DNA of 64,000 nucleotides from contig WYBT01000009.1 of the NCBI GenBank assembly GCA_011525785.1, positions 1 to 64,000 of the forward strand, in the 5' to 3' direction. The notes beneath the pieces were generated by a model. The model saw only the letters and a program-made list of their open reading frames with translations. It was not told the DNA's origin and searched no databases. The position numbers and the translations under genes were made by a program. Positions 53,441-61,254 of the stretch are shown piece after piece. How positions within the stretch are numbered: position 1 is the first letter of the stretch; every line of letters begins with the position of its first letter. The stretch is from Planctomycetaceae bacterium (GTDB taxonomy: Bacteria; Planctomycetota; UBA1135; GCA-002686595).

Positions 53441-54541
53441 ATGTTGCTCACAGCTCTCCTCTCGCTGGGTCTCGCTGCAGGGCCATTCGCAGCGACAGCA
53501 GCCACGCATGCGCAAGCCGCGAGCGACGCGCTCACCCTACGGGCGCGCCTGGTTGACGAGCACGGCGCGCCGCTGCGTGACGAGCTGATTCGGCTCGGCG
53601 TCTGCGAATGGACGGGCGCGAGCTCGAGAACTCGCGGACACGAGCGGCACACGGATTCGAGTGGCCTGGTCTCGTTCGAGTTGCCAGCCGCGCGCGAGAG
53701 AGATGCGTCGACGCTTGAACTCAGCTTCTCTTTGGCGCGCGCCGTGGACGGTGAGACCTGGTCCACCGTACACGTCGTGCCGCTCGACGGCAGTCGAGGT
53801 CAGCACGACTTCGGCGACTGCGTGCTCGCGCCGCCAGGATCCGACGTCGCACTGCGCCGCGCGAGCGATGCCGAACTCGAGCGCGAGTTCGCGCGGCGAG
53901 TCGACTTGTGCAGTCGCAACGGCGCGTACGAACGCGAGGTCCAGACCTGCCTCGCCGAAATGGCCCGACGCGGCGGCGAGCACTGGATCCAGCGCCTGGA
54001 AAGCGAATTGCGCGCAACCCAGGCGCTTCGCGCGACGGAACAGCGGGTGATCAACGGGCACAACGAACTCGTCGTCTTGACTGCGCTGCGCCGCGCCCGG
54101 CGCGAGCCCGATCCGGCGCAGCTCGTGCTCGGGCCGGACACTCCACGCTCCTGTGCAGCGAGCATGCTCCCGACGATCTCGTTCGCGGTTCGCAACGTGG
54201 ACCCACAGTTCGCCTTCGGTTTCTCGACCTACGACTTCCAACGCACACGCGCGACGCTGATCGACTCCGCGGGCGAGTTCGTCGCTCGCAAGTCGGCGCC
54301 CGCGGACTCGATCGGTGGTGGATCGGCTTGGTCGTGGCGGTTGAGTCCCGGCGCGAGTTCGGCGTCGCAGCCCTCCCATGGTTGGCTCTCCATCGACCTC
54401 GCCGCGCAGTTCGGCCCCCTCGCTCCGGGCGAGTACCGCGTCGTGCTCGACTACAGCCCGACGAACGAGATCGCGTTCGCTCGCAGCACGCGCGGTTGGA
54501 TCCTCATCAGCAGCGAGCCGTTCTCGCTGCGCGTGGAGTAG
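53441..54541 (+). CDS. Secreted protein of unknown function
   Basis: A 366-residue protein with a signal peptide (LLTALLSLGLAAGPFAATAA). Residues about 30-120 include a carboxypeptidase-regulatory-like start (LRARLVDEHGAPLRDELIRL and DSSGLVSFELPAARERD). The middle (about 145-215) is helical with two Cys (DLCSRNGAYEREVQTCLAEM). The C-terminal 120 residues are beta-rich (PTISFAVRNVDPQFAFGFST to APGEYRVVLDYSPTNEIAFA), possibly another Ig-like fold. No family was recognised with confidence. The next gene follows 11 nt later. Confidence 0.5.
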   Translation: MLLTALLSLGLAAGPFAATAATHAQAASDALTLRARLVDEHGAPLRDELIRLGVCEWTGASSRTRGHERHTDSSGLVSFELPAARERDASTLELSFSLARAVDGETWSTVHVVPLDGSRGQHDFGDCVLAPPGSDVALRRASDAELEREFARRVDLCSRNGAYEREVQTCLAEMARRGGEHWIQRLESELRATQALRATEQRVINGHNELVVLTALRRARREPDPAQLVLGPDTPRSCAASMLPTISFAVRNVDPQFAFGFSTYDFQRTRATLIDSAGEFVARKSAPADSIGGGSAWSWRLSPGASSASQPSHGWLSIDLAAQFGPLAPGEYRVVLDYSPTNEIAFARSTRGWILISSEPFSLRVE

Positions 54542-54552
54542 CGTCGGACGCT

Positions 54553-55245
54553 GTGCCTCGCCTGCCGTCCGATCAAACCAGACGTCGCTTCCGGCTTGCG
54601 CTGCGAGTAGGCGCGGGACTCGTTCTCGCCTCCAGCGTCGCGCTGTTCGCCGCAGATTGGAGCGTCGCCCGCGCGGCCAGCGGTCGTTGCTTCGAACGCG
54701 TCGACCAAGTGCCCGATGCGCCCGTAGCGCTCGTGCTCGGCTGCGCCGAGAAAGTCGCGGGCGGCCGCACGAACCTCTACTTCAAGCGCCGCATCGCTGC
54801 GGCAGCGGAGCTCTACCACTCGGGCAAAGTCAGGGCCTTGATCGTGAGCGGCGACAACTCGCACAAGGAGTACGACGAGCCGACGGCGATGAAGAACGCG
54901 CTCGAGCGCGCCGGCGTTCCGCCCGAGCGCGTGTACTGCGACTTCGCCGGCCTGCGCACGCTCGACTCGGTCGTGCGGGCGAACGCGATCTTCGGCCAGA
55001 GCCGCTTCATCGTCGTCTCGCAGCGCTTCCACACCGAGCGCGCCGTCTACCTCGCGCGCTCGCGCGGGCTGGAGGCCTTCGGATTCGACGCCCAGTCCGT
55101 CGGCGGCGGCGCGGGCCTGCGAACCCGCGCCCGCGAGTGGGTCGCGCGCCTCGCCGCTGTGCTCGACACCGCGCTCGACACGCAACCCAAGTACCTCGGC
55201 CCGCCGGTGGAAATCGCGGCGAAATCCACAGACGCCTGTCGATAG
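54553..55245 (+). CDS. SanA/YdcF-like membrane protein (DUF218)
   Basis: About 230 residues from a GTG at 54553, with one N-terminal helix (FRLALRVGAGLVLASSVALF) and the DUF218 domain: APVALVLGCAEKVAGGRTNL, KVRALIVSGDNSHKEYDEPT, ERAGVPPERVYCDFAGLRTL, and FIVVSQRFHTERAVYLARSR. It resembles SanA, linked to envelope barrier function and vancomycin tolerance in enterobacteria. It follows the secreted-protein gene by 11 nt and precedes the YCII gene. Confidence 0.88.
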   Translation: MPRLPSDQTRRRFRLALRVGAGLVLASSVALFAADWSVARAASGRCFERVDQVPDAPVALVLGCAEKVAGGRTNLYFKRRIAAAAELYHSGKVRALIVSGDNSHKEYDEPTAMKNALERAGVPPERVYCDFAGLRTLDSVVRANAIFGQSRFIVVSQRFHTERAVYLARSRGLEAFGFDAQSVGGGAGLRTRAREWVARLAAVLDTALDTQPKYLGPPVEIAAKSTDACR

Positions 55246-55325
55246 CTGGCCGGCGAGTTCGTCCTGGCATCGAACGCGCCCGCGGTGGGCGCGGACGCCA
55301 CAATCCACCGGGACCGGAGACGAAC

Positions 55326-55679
55326 ATGCCGAACTACATGCTGATCCTTCACGACGACCCCAAGGCCTTCGGGGCGAACATCACGCCGGCGCAAATGCAG
55401 GCGGTGATCGCCGAGTACCAGGCCTGGGCGGGCAAGCTGGCCGCGCAGGAGCGCTTGCTCGGCGGCGAGAAGCTCAAGGACGAGGGCGGGCGCGTGATGA
55501 CGCGCGGCGGCGGCAAGCCGCGCGTGGTCGACGGGCCGTACGCCGAGGCGAAGGAGGTGATCGGCGGCTACTTCACGATCCGCGCCGAGAGCTACGACCA
55601 CGCCGTCGAGCTGTGCCTCGACCATCCGCACCTGAAGTACGGCGCGCGCATCGAGCTGCGCGAGGTCGAGCCCACGTGA
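55326..55679 (+). CDS. YCII/DGPF-domain protein
   Basis: A 117-residue protein with MPNYMLILHDDPKAFGANIT and the DGPY version of the DGPF motif (RVVDGPYAEAKEVIGGYFTI) characteristic of YCII-related proteins that pair with ECF42 sigma factors. It ends in GTGA overlapping the sigma gene's start, so translation is coupled. Its biochemical role is unknown; in other bacteria the partner is thought to be the regulated or regulating product. Confidence 0.92.
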   Translation: MPNYMLILHDDPKAFGANITPAQMQAVIAEYQAWAGKLAAQERLLGGEKLKDEGGRVMTRGGGKPRVVDGPYAEAKEVIGGYFTIRAESYDHAVELCLDHPHLKYGARIELREVEPT

Positions 55680-56947
55680 CCGCCGTGGGCGGCGCCGAGA
55701 CGAGCGCGCTGGTCGAGGACCTGTTCCGACGCGAGTCGGGGCGACTGGTCGCTCGACTGGCGCGCATCTTCGGTCTGGAGCACCTCGAGCTCGCCGAAGA
55801 CTTCGTGCAGGAGGCCTTGGTCCGCGCGCTGCAGGTCTGGCGCGTTCAGGGCGCGCCACGCGATCCGCACGCGTGGCTGGTGCGCGTCGCCAAGAACCTC
55901 GCGCTCGACCACGTGCGGCGCGACGTGCGCTTGGCGCGCAAGAGCGAGGATCTCGACAACTGGGACGAGGCCGAAGCGAGTCCGGCGAGCGACGCGGTGC
56001 GCGAGCACGACGCGCCTCGCGACGACGAGCTGGCGATGATCTTCGCCTGCTGTCACCCGGCGTTGACGCGCGACGCGCGCGTGGCGCTCACGCTCAAGAC
56101 CGTCGGCGGCTTCGGCGTGCCGGAGATCGCACGCGCGTTCCTCGAGAGCGAAACGGCGGCCGCGCAACGGCTCGTGCGGGCCAAGGCGCGCCTGCGCGAC
56201 GAGCGCATCGAACTCGTCACGCCCGGCGGAGCGGAACTCGGCGCCCGACTCGAGTCCGTGCTCGACGTCGTCTACTTCCTGCTCAACGAAGGCCTCGCGG
56301 CGCACCGCGGCGATGCGCTGATCCGCGCCGACCTGGTGCGCGAGGCCCTGCGCCTCTCGCGGCAACTCGCGCTCGAACCGCTCACCTCGACGCCACGCGC
56401 GCACGCGCTCGCGGCGCTGGCGCACCTGCACGCTTCGCGCATCGGCGCGCGCCTCGACGAGAGCGGCGGACCGCTCTTGCTGGAGCAGCAAGACCGCTCC
56501 AAGTGGGATCGAGCTCTGATCGCGCGCGGCTTCGAGCACCTCCAGCGCGCGGCGGCCGGCGGCGAGCTCAGCGAGCTGCACATCGAAGCCGCCATCGCGT
56601 CGCAGCACGCGCTCGCAGCGACGTGGGAAGACACCGATTGGAGCGCGATCCTGCGCTGGTACGACCTGCTCGCGGCGCGCAACGCCTCGCCGATCGTGCT
56701 GCTCAATCGCGCCGTCGCGCTCGCGAAGCTGCACGGCGCGAGCGCGGGCCTGCGCGAAGTCGAGGCGCTCGCCGATGCGCCGGCGCTGGCCGGCTACTAC
56801 CTGTTGCCGTCGATCCGCGCCGAGTTCCTGCGCCAACTCGGTCGACGCGCTGAAGCGTGCGAGCACTTCCGCGCGGCGCTCGAGCTGTGCCAGTCGGGCC
56901 CCGAGCGCGCGTTCCTCGAACGCAGGCTGCGCGAACTCGGCGGGTGA
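55676..56947 (+). CDS. ECF42-type sigma factor with long C-terminal extension
   Basis: A 423-residue sigma factor from a GTG at 55676 (TGA of the YCII gene at 55677-55679). Regions 2 and 4 (LELAEDFVQEALVRALQVWR, AWLVRVAKNLALDHVRRDVR, MIFACCHPALTRDARVALTL, and GFGVPEIARAFLESETAAAQ) are followed by a DUF6596/TPR-like extension (FLLNEGLAAHRGDALIRADL to EACEHFRAALELCQSGPERA), as in ECF42. The extension replaces a classical anti-sigma factor in this group. Coupling to a DGPF protein is the hallmark. Confidence 0.94.
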   Translation: MTAVGGAETSALVEDLFRRESGRLVARLARIFGLEHLELAEDFVQEALVRALQVWRVQGAPRDPHAWLVRVAKNLALDHVRRDVRLARKSEDLDNWDEAEASPASDAVREHDAPRDDELAMIFACCHPALTRDARVALTLKTVGGFGVPEIARAFLESETAAAQRLVRAKARLRDERIELVTPGGAELGARLESVLDVVYFLLNEGLAAHRGDALIRADLVREALRLSRQLALEPLTSTPRAHALAALAHLHASRIGARLDESGGPLLLEQQDRSKWDRALIARGFEHLQRAAAGGELSELHIEAAIASQHALAATWEDTDWSAILRWYDLLAARNASPIVLLNRAVALAKLHGASAGLREVEALADAPALAGYYLLPSIRAEFLRQLGRRAEACEHFRAALELCQSGPERAFLERRLRELGG

Positions 56948-56985
56948 AGCGCGCTGTCGAGCCCGCAGGTTAAGGTGCGCTCTGC

Positions 56986-58305
56986 ATGGAGCGCGCGAAC
57001 GGACTGGGCTTGGCCTCTGGCATCGGCCTGGTCTCGTCGAGCATGGTCGGCGTCGGAGTGCTCGTGTCGGCGGGCTGGGCGGCGAGCGTGCTCGGTCCAG
57101 GCCAGATCCTGCTCACGTGGCTGGTCGGCGGCGTGATTGCGATGTTCGGCGCGCGCGCGTACGCGGCGCTGGCGGAGCTGATCCCGCGCTCGGGCGGCGA
57201 GTACCGCTACTTGAGCGATCTCCTGCACCCATCGATTGGCTACATGGCCGGGTGGGCGTCGCTCGTGCTCGGGTTCGCAGCGCCGGTCGCGTTTTGCGCG
57301 GCGATGGCGGACGCGTACGCCGCGACGCTGGCGCCGGCGCCTGCCAAGGCGGTGGGCGTCACGTTGATCGCGCTCGTCACGCTGCTCGCAGCTCGCTCCC
57401 AGCGACTGTCACGTTGGACTCAGGACTCGCTCGCGTTCGCGAAGTTCGCGCTCTTGATCGGCTTCGTCGCCGTCGGCGTGATCTGGGGCGCGCGCGAGTG
57501 GCCGACCTGGCGGCCCGAGAAAGAGCAGGTCGGCTTTCCGCTGAGCGACTTCTTGGGACAGCTCCTGTTCGTGGCGTTTGCGTACTCGGGTTGGAACACG
57601 GCCGCGTACGCAGCGGGCGAGTTCCGCGACCCGCGCCGCACGGTTCCGCGCGCGATGGTGCTCGCCACCGCACTCGTCATGGCGCTGTACCTGGTCGTGA
57701 ACTGGGTTTTCGTCGCGAACCTGACGCAAGAGGAGCTCTCGTCGTGGCGCGGCGCGGGCGGCGACGCGAGCCGCACGACGCTCGGCCACCTGATCGTGCT
57801 CGACCTCATCGGGCCGCTGGGCGCGAGCGTGATGTCGGCCTTCGTGGTGCTCTCGATGCTCTCGTCGGCGAGCGCCTTCACCGTCGCCGGCCCGTTCGTG
57901 TACGCGGCGATGGCGCGCGACGGCGCGCTGCCCGCGCGCTTCGCCGGCCGCGACGGTGCGCCGCCGACGGCCTCGATCCTGCTGCAGAGCTCGATCGCGC
58001 TCGTGCTGCTGCTCACGCACTCGTTCGACCTCCTGGTCGAGAACGTCGGCGCGGTGCTCACCTTCACCACCGCCCTCGCTGCGCTCGCGCTGATTCGCGC
58101 GCGCTTCGCACCGCCGCGCGGCATCGACGGCGCCTCGATCGCCCCCATCGCCGTCGTGAGCGCAGTGGCCTACTTCGCCATGTCGGCCTACACGCTGTGG
58201 GCCGCGGCCTCCGACCGCCCGGCCCGCCTGTTGTGGATCGGTGTCGTGCTGGCCGCCTCCGCGGTGGCCTACGCGCTCGCGGGCCGACGCCGCGCACCCC
58301 CCTAG
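56986..58305 (+). CDS. APC-family amino acid permease
   Basis: A 439-residue transporter with about 12 hydrophobic segments. The first helix has GIGLVSSSMVGVGVLVSAG (Gly-rich substrate-binding helix), then ELIPRSGGEYRYLSDLLHPS (helix 2-3) and FVAFAYSGWNTAAYAAGEFR with the Asn of TM6. Substrate cannot be told. It follows the ECF42 sigma gene by 38 nt on the same strand. Confidence 0.9.
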   Translation: MERANGLGLASGIGLVSSSMVGVGVLVSAGWAASVLGPGQILLTWLVGGVIAMFGARAYAALAELIPRSGGEYRYLSDLLHPSIGYMAGWASLVLGFAAPVAFCAAMADAYAATLAPAPAKAVGVTLIALVTLLAARSQRLSRWTQDSLAFAKFALLIGFVAVGVIWGAREWPTWRPEKEQVGFPLSDFLGQLLFVAFAYSGWNTAAYAAGEFRDPRRTVPRAMVLATALVMALYLVVNWVFVANLTQEELSSWRGAGGDASRTTLGHLIVLDLIGPLGASVMSAFVVLSMLSSASAFTVAGPFVYAAMARDGALPARFAGRDGAPPTASILLQSSIALVLLLTHSFDLLVENVGAVLTFTTALAALALIRARFAPPRGIDGASIAPIAVVSAVAYFAMSAYTLWAAASDRPARLLWIGVVLAASAVAYALAGRRRAPP

Positions 58306-58350
58306 CGAACTCGCGCGATTGCGGCTCTGATGCGAGTCGGAGGGGCTCGT

Positions 58351-60081
58351 ATGGGAGACAGGCCGCCCGAACTCGTCTCGCGCTCTGCTGGCGCATTTGC
58401 GCTGTGCGTTGTCGTGGCCATGGCGCTCGTGCTGCGCGCGCGAGGCCTCGACTATCTGTTGCCGCACTCGACGCATCTGGATGCGACAGTCATCAAGAAC
58501 CAAGTCGACGCGCTGCGCAGCGGCGTGACGGCGAGCAGCACCGGAGCACTCGACGAGTGGTATCCGTACTTGCTCGCGCGACTGGGCGCGCTGCTGCCCG
58601 ATCCGCTCGCAGAGCCGTCGACATTGGACCTCGCCGGGCACGTCGCGCGCGCGAGCACGCCGTTCCTGCAACTGCGCTGGATCTCGATCGTCGGCTCGCT
58701 CCCGATTGTCGTGGCGACGTACTTGATCTCTCGCAAGTTCACGGAGCGCTGGACCGCCCTGTTCGCCGCCGCGCTCGTCGCGACGAGCCCGCTGAACATC
58801 TCCTTCGCGCAGCAGGAGCGCCCGCACGCGCTCGCCGCGAGCTTCGTCGCGCTCACCGTGCTCGCGTCGATGCGCCTCGCGCGACGGCCGACGGTCGGAT
58901 CCTGCGCGCTCGTGGGCCTGTGCGCAGCGCTCGCGATCGGCGCGCTGCAAAACGGAGTGGCCGTCGGATTCGCGATCGTCGCGGCCGTCGGACTTGCACT
59001 CTTCGCTCCGCCCGAGCGCCGCCCGCGAATTGGAGTCGTGCTCGCCGGCGCGCTCGTCGCTCTAGGACTGATCACGATCGGGCTGCGGCTGTTCTATCCC
59101 TTTCATTTCGAGGGCGAGCGCGGCTACCTCTCGCTCAGCGACGAGGACGGCGGCAAGAGCTTCAACATCTCGGGCCAGTCGGTGCACTCGAGCCACTTCG
59201 ACGGGACCGGTTTCGACACGCTGGCGCGCACGCTGTACGCGTATCTGCCGCACATCGCGCTCTTGCTCGTGCTCGGGCTGATCGCCGCCGCCATCACGCG
59301 CCACGAGCGGGTGCGCAGCCGCGCCGAGTTGTGGATCGCGCTCGCCTATGTCGCGCCGTACACCCTCGTGATCGGGCTGCACTCGCTGACCTGGGAGCGC
59401 TACCTCATGCCGCTCGAGCCGTTCTTCGCGGCCTTCGGCGCCTGGGGGCTTGCGCGCGCGTTCGCTGAGAAACGCCGAGTCGCCCTCGCAGCGGCGGCGC
59501 TGCTCACGATCGTCGGCGCAAGCTTCGCGTGGAGGTTGGGCAGCGTGCGAGCCGCGGACGACACGCACGAGCTCGCGGCGCGCTGGCTGACGCAGAACGC
59601 AACTGGCGCCGATGCGATCGTCGCCATGCCGTACCTCGACGTCCCGCTGCTCCAACGCGACGAGCAGCTGGCGACGCGCTCGAACTTGACCTGGTGGTCG
59701 AGCTACCAGGCGCTCCTCACGCCGGAGCAGAAGCTGGGTGCGCGCTTCGACCTCGTGCTCCCGAAGGGACAGAGGGAAGCGCGCGAGGAGTGGGGCGACG
59801 ATCCGCTCGCGCACCTGCGCCGCGTGGGCGCGCGCTTCGTGCTCATGCAGCACGTGGGCGAGAACTTCCGCCACAAGCTCGCGGTGCGAACTCGCGAAGC
59901 GCTCGTCGAGCACGCGCAGCTCCGCGCGCGCTTCTCCCCTCTCTCCACAGACAACGGCGCGATGGCGGCGTTCGGAATTCGCCGCCATCGCGAGTCGTAC
60001 TCGCGGCCCTTCTTCCGCGCGCTGTTCGAGCACGCGCGCATGGGACCGACGATCGAGATCTACGAGTTGCCGCCGCCCTGA
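58351..60081 (+). CDS. GT39-like integral membrane glycosyltransferase (paralogue)
   Basis: About 576 residues. An ATG at 58330 exists, but the ATG at 58351 has GGAGG at 58338-58342 in ribosome-binding position. Signatures: LLPHSTHLDATVIKNQVDAL in the first loop, SFAQQERPHALAASFVALT, and about ten hydrophobic segments ending in FAWRLGSVR, then a soluble C-terminal domain (AADDTHELAARWLTQNATGA, WWSSYQALLTPEQKLGARFD). Closest relative in the window is 21917-23860. The stop codon is the start of dispersed element copy C. Confidence 0.72.
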   Translation: MGDRPPELVSRSAGAFALCVVVAMALVLRARGLDYLLPHSTHLDATVIKNQVDALRSGVTASSTGALDEWYPYLLARLGALLPDPLAEPSTLDLAGHVARASTPFLQLRWISIVGSLPIVVATYLISRKFTERWTALFAAALVATSPLNISFAQQERPHALAASFVALTVLASMRLARRPTVGSCALVGLCAALAIGALQNGVAVGFAIVAAVGLALFAPPERRPRIGVVLAGALVALGLITIGLRLFYPFHFEGERGYLSLSDEDGGKSFNISGQSVHSSHFDGTGFDTLARTLYAYLPHIALLLVLGLIAAAITRHERVRSRAELWIALAYVAPYTLVIGLHSLTWERYLMPLEPFFAAFGAWGLARAFAEKRRVALAAAALLTIVGASFAWRLGSVRAADDTHELAARWLTQNATGADAIVAMPYLDVPLLQRDEQLATRSNLTWWSSYQALLTPEQKLGARFDLVLPKGQREAREEWGDDPLAHLRRVGARFVLMQHVGENFRHKLAVRTREALVEHAQLRARFSPLSTDNGAMAAFGIRRHRESYSRPFFRALFEHARMGPTIEIYELPPP

Positions 60082-60231
60082 GCGACGACCTCCAGGGGTC
60101 CTCGCGCCGAGCGAGGATTCCTGGAGCGTCGTAGCGACAAAACAAGCAGCTCAGCGCGGTCGAATGCCGCGGGGCGGGTCGGCGCCTGGGCCGACACGCC
60201 CATTGGATGCGGCGTGAAGACCGCGCTGAGC
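60078..60231. repeat. Composite dispersed element, copy C (two palindromic halves)
   Basis: Half one (60078-60157) begins at the GT39 stop (CTGAGCGACGACC), has the stem TCCAGG (60091-60096) ... GCGAGGA/CCTGGA (60111-60125) and ends AGCAGCTCAGC. Half two (60149-60231) is bounded by GCTCAGCGCGGTC (60149-60161) and its exact inverse GACCGCGCTGAGC (60219-60231), with an inner GTCGGC/GCCGAC stem. In reverse orientation the whole matches copy A at 12592-12744. It lies between the GT39 and the DUF2911 genes, which converge. Confidence 0.75.
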
Positions 60232-60239
60232 GGAGCAGC

Positions 60240-61109
60240 TCACTTCAGGCGCGCGATCAGCGCCTTGTTGAGGTTCATGTACTCGGTGCGGATGCCGCCC
60301 TCGGCCTTCTCGGCGAGAGCCAGCGAGGCTTCCGCGGCAGCGATCGCGCCCTTCTTGTCGCCCATCTTCTCGAGGATCAGGCCCTTGCGATAAATGGCCC
60401 AGAACGCTTCGGGCTGCTCCTTGATCGCGCCTTCGATCCACTCCAGCGACTTCTTCAGGTCGATGTTGTGCTCGTAATAGAACATCGCCGCCGCGAGGTA
60501 GGGCTTCTTGCCGTCCGCGCTCATCGCGGCTTCGATCTGCGGCTTGAGCACACTGACGATGTCGACTTCGAGCTTCACGCCGACGCGCGTGCGCTCCCAG
60601 GCGAGGTTGAGCGTCGCCGAACCGTCGCGCAGATCGCCCAGGCCGATTTCGAAGGTCTCGACGAGGTCATTGAGCTTGGCGGGCTTGGCCGTGACGCGCA
60701 CCAAGTCGTCCTTGGGGTCGTACTGGTAGGCGCCCCAGCCGCCGGTGACCTTGCTCAAGATCACGGTCCACTCGGCTTCGCCGGGGATCGTGAACAGCGC
60801 GTACTTGCCGGCGGGAACCGCGGCTCCGCCGAACTTCACGTCGGTGCTGAACGAGATCGCCGTCGCCGTGTTCGCGCCCGTGCGCCACACTTCGCCGTAC
60901 GGAACCAACTCGCCGAAGATCTTGCGGCCCTTCACGCTCGGCCGGTTGTAGGTGACGGCGACGTCGGTAACGCCGACGCGCTGCTCGAGCTTGCCCAGCG
61001 GACTGGCCGCCGGCATCTCCAGCTTGGGCGCGGTCTGGGCCTGCGCTTGGAACGAAAGCGCCGAAGCGACGGCGGCGAGGAAAACTGAACGAACGACGAG
61101 TGAGAGCAT
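60240..61109 (-). CDS. DUF2911 domain secreted protein
   Basis: A 289-residue protein with signal peptide (RSVFLAAVASALSFQAQAQT). The DUF2911 domain covers about 30-180: SPLGKLEQRVGVTDVAVTYN, RPSVKGRKIFGELVPYGEVW, RTGANTATAISFSTDVKFGG, VPAGKYALFTIPGEAEWTVI. The C-terminal 90 residues are TPR-like (MFYYEHNIDLKKSLEWIEGA, ILEKMGDKKGAIAAAEASLA). The function of DUF2911 is unknown; an exported location is clear. It ends within 9 nt of dispersed element C. Confidence 0.9.
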   Translation of the reverse strand: MLSLVVRSVFLAAVASALSFQAQAQTAPKLEMPAASPLGKLEQRVGVTDVAVTYNRPSVKGRKIFGELVPYGEVWRTGANTATAISFSTDVKFGGAAVPAGKYALFTIPGEAEWTVILSKVTGGWGAYQYDPKDDLVRVTAKPAKLNDLVETFEIGLGDLRDGSATLNLAWERTRVGVKLEVDIVSVLKPQIEAAMSADGKKPYLAAAMFYYEHNIDLKKSLEWIEGAIKEQPEAFWAIYRKGLILEKMGDKKGAIAAAEASLALAEKAEGGIRTEYMNLNKALIARLK

Positions 61110-61254
61110 GGACGACTCCTGTTGAGCGGTTTGGGTGCTTGGCCGACAGCCCTACATGGTCGCTTCACGCGGTGCGTGATTCCAATAACAAGGCCGCGAG
61201 CCTCTTGTCCTCGGCGCGCGGGCAGCCAGAGCTCTCAGAGCGGGCGACCCCGCG

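Noticed and set aside
56775..59468. An 897-residue plus-strand open frame
   Set aside because: It runs out of frame through the permease and GT39 genes, which carry recognisable families.
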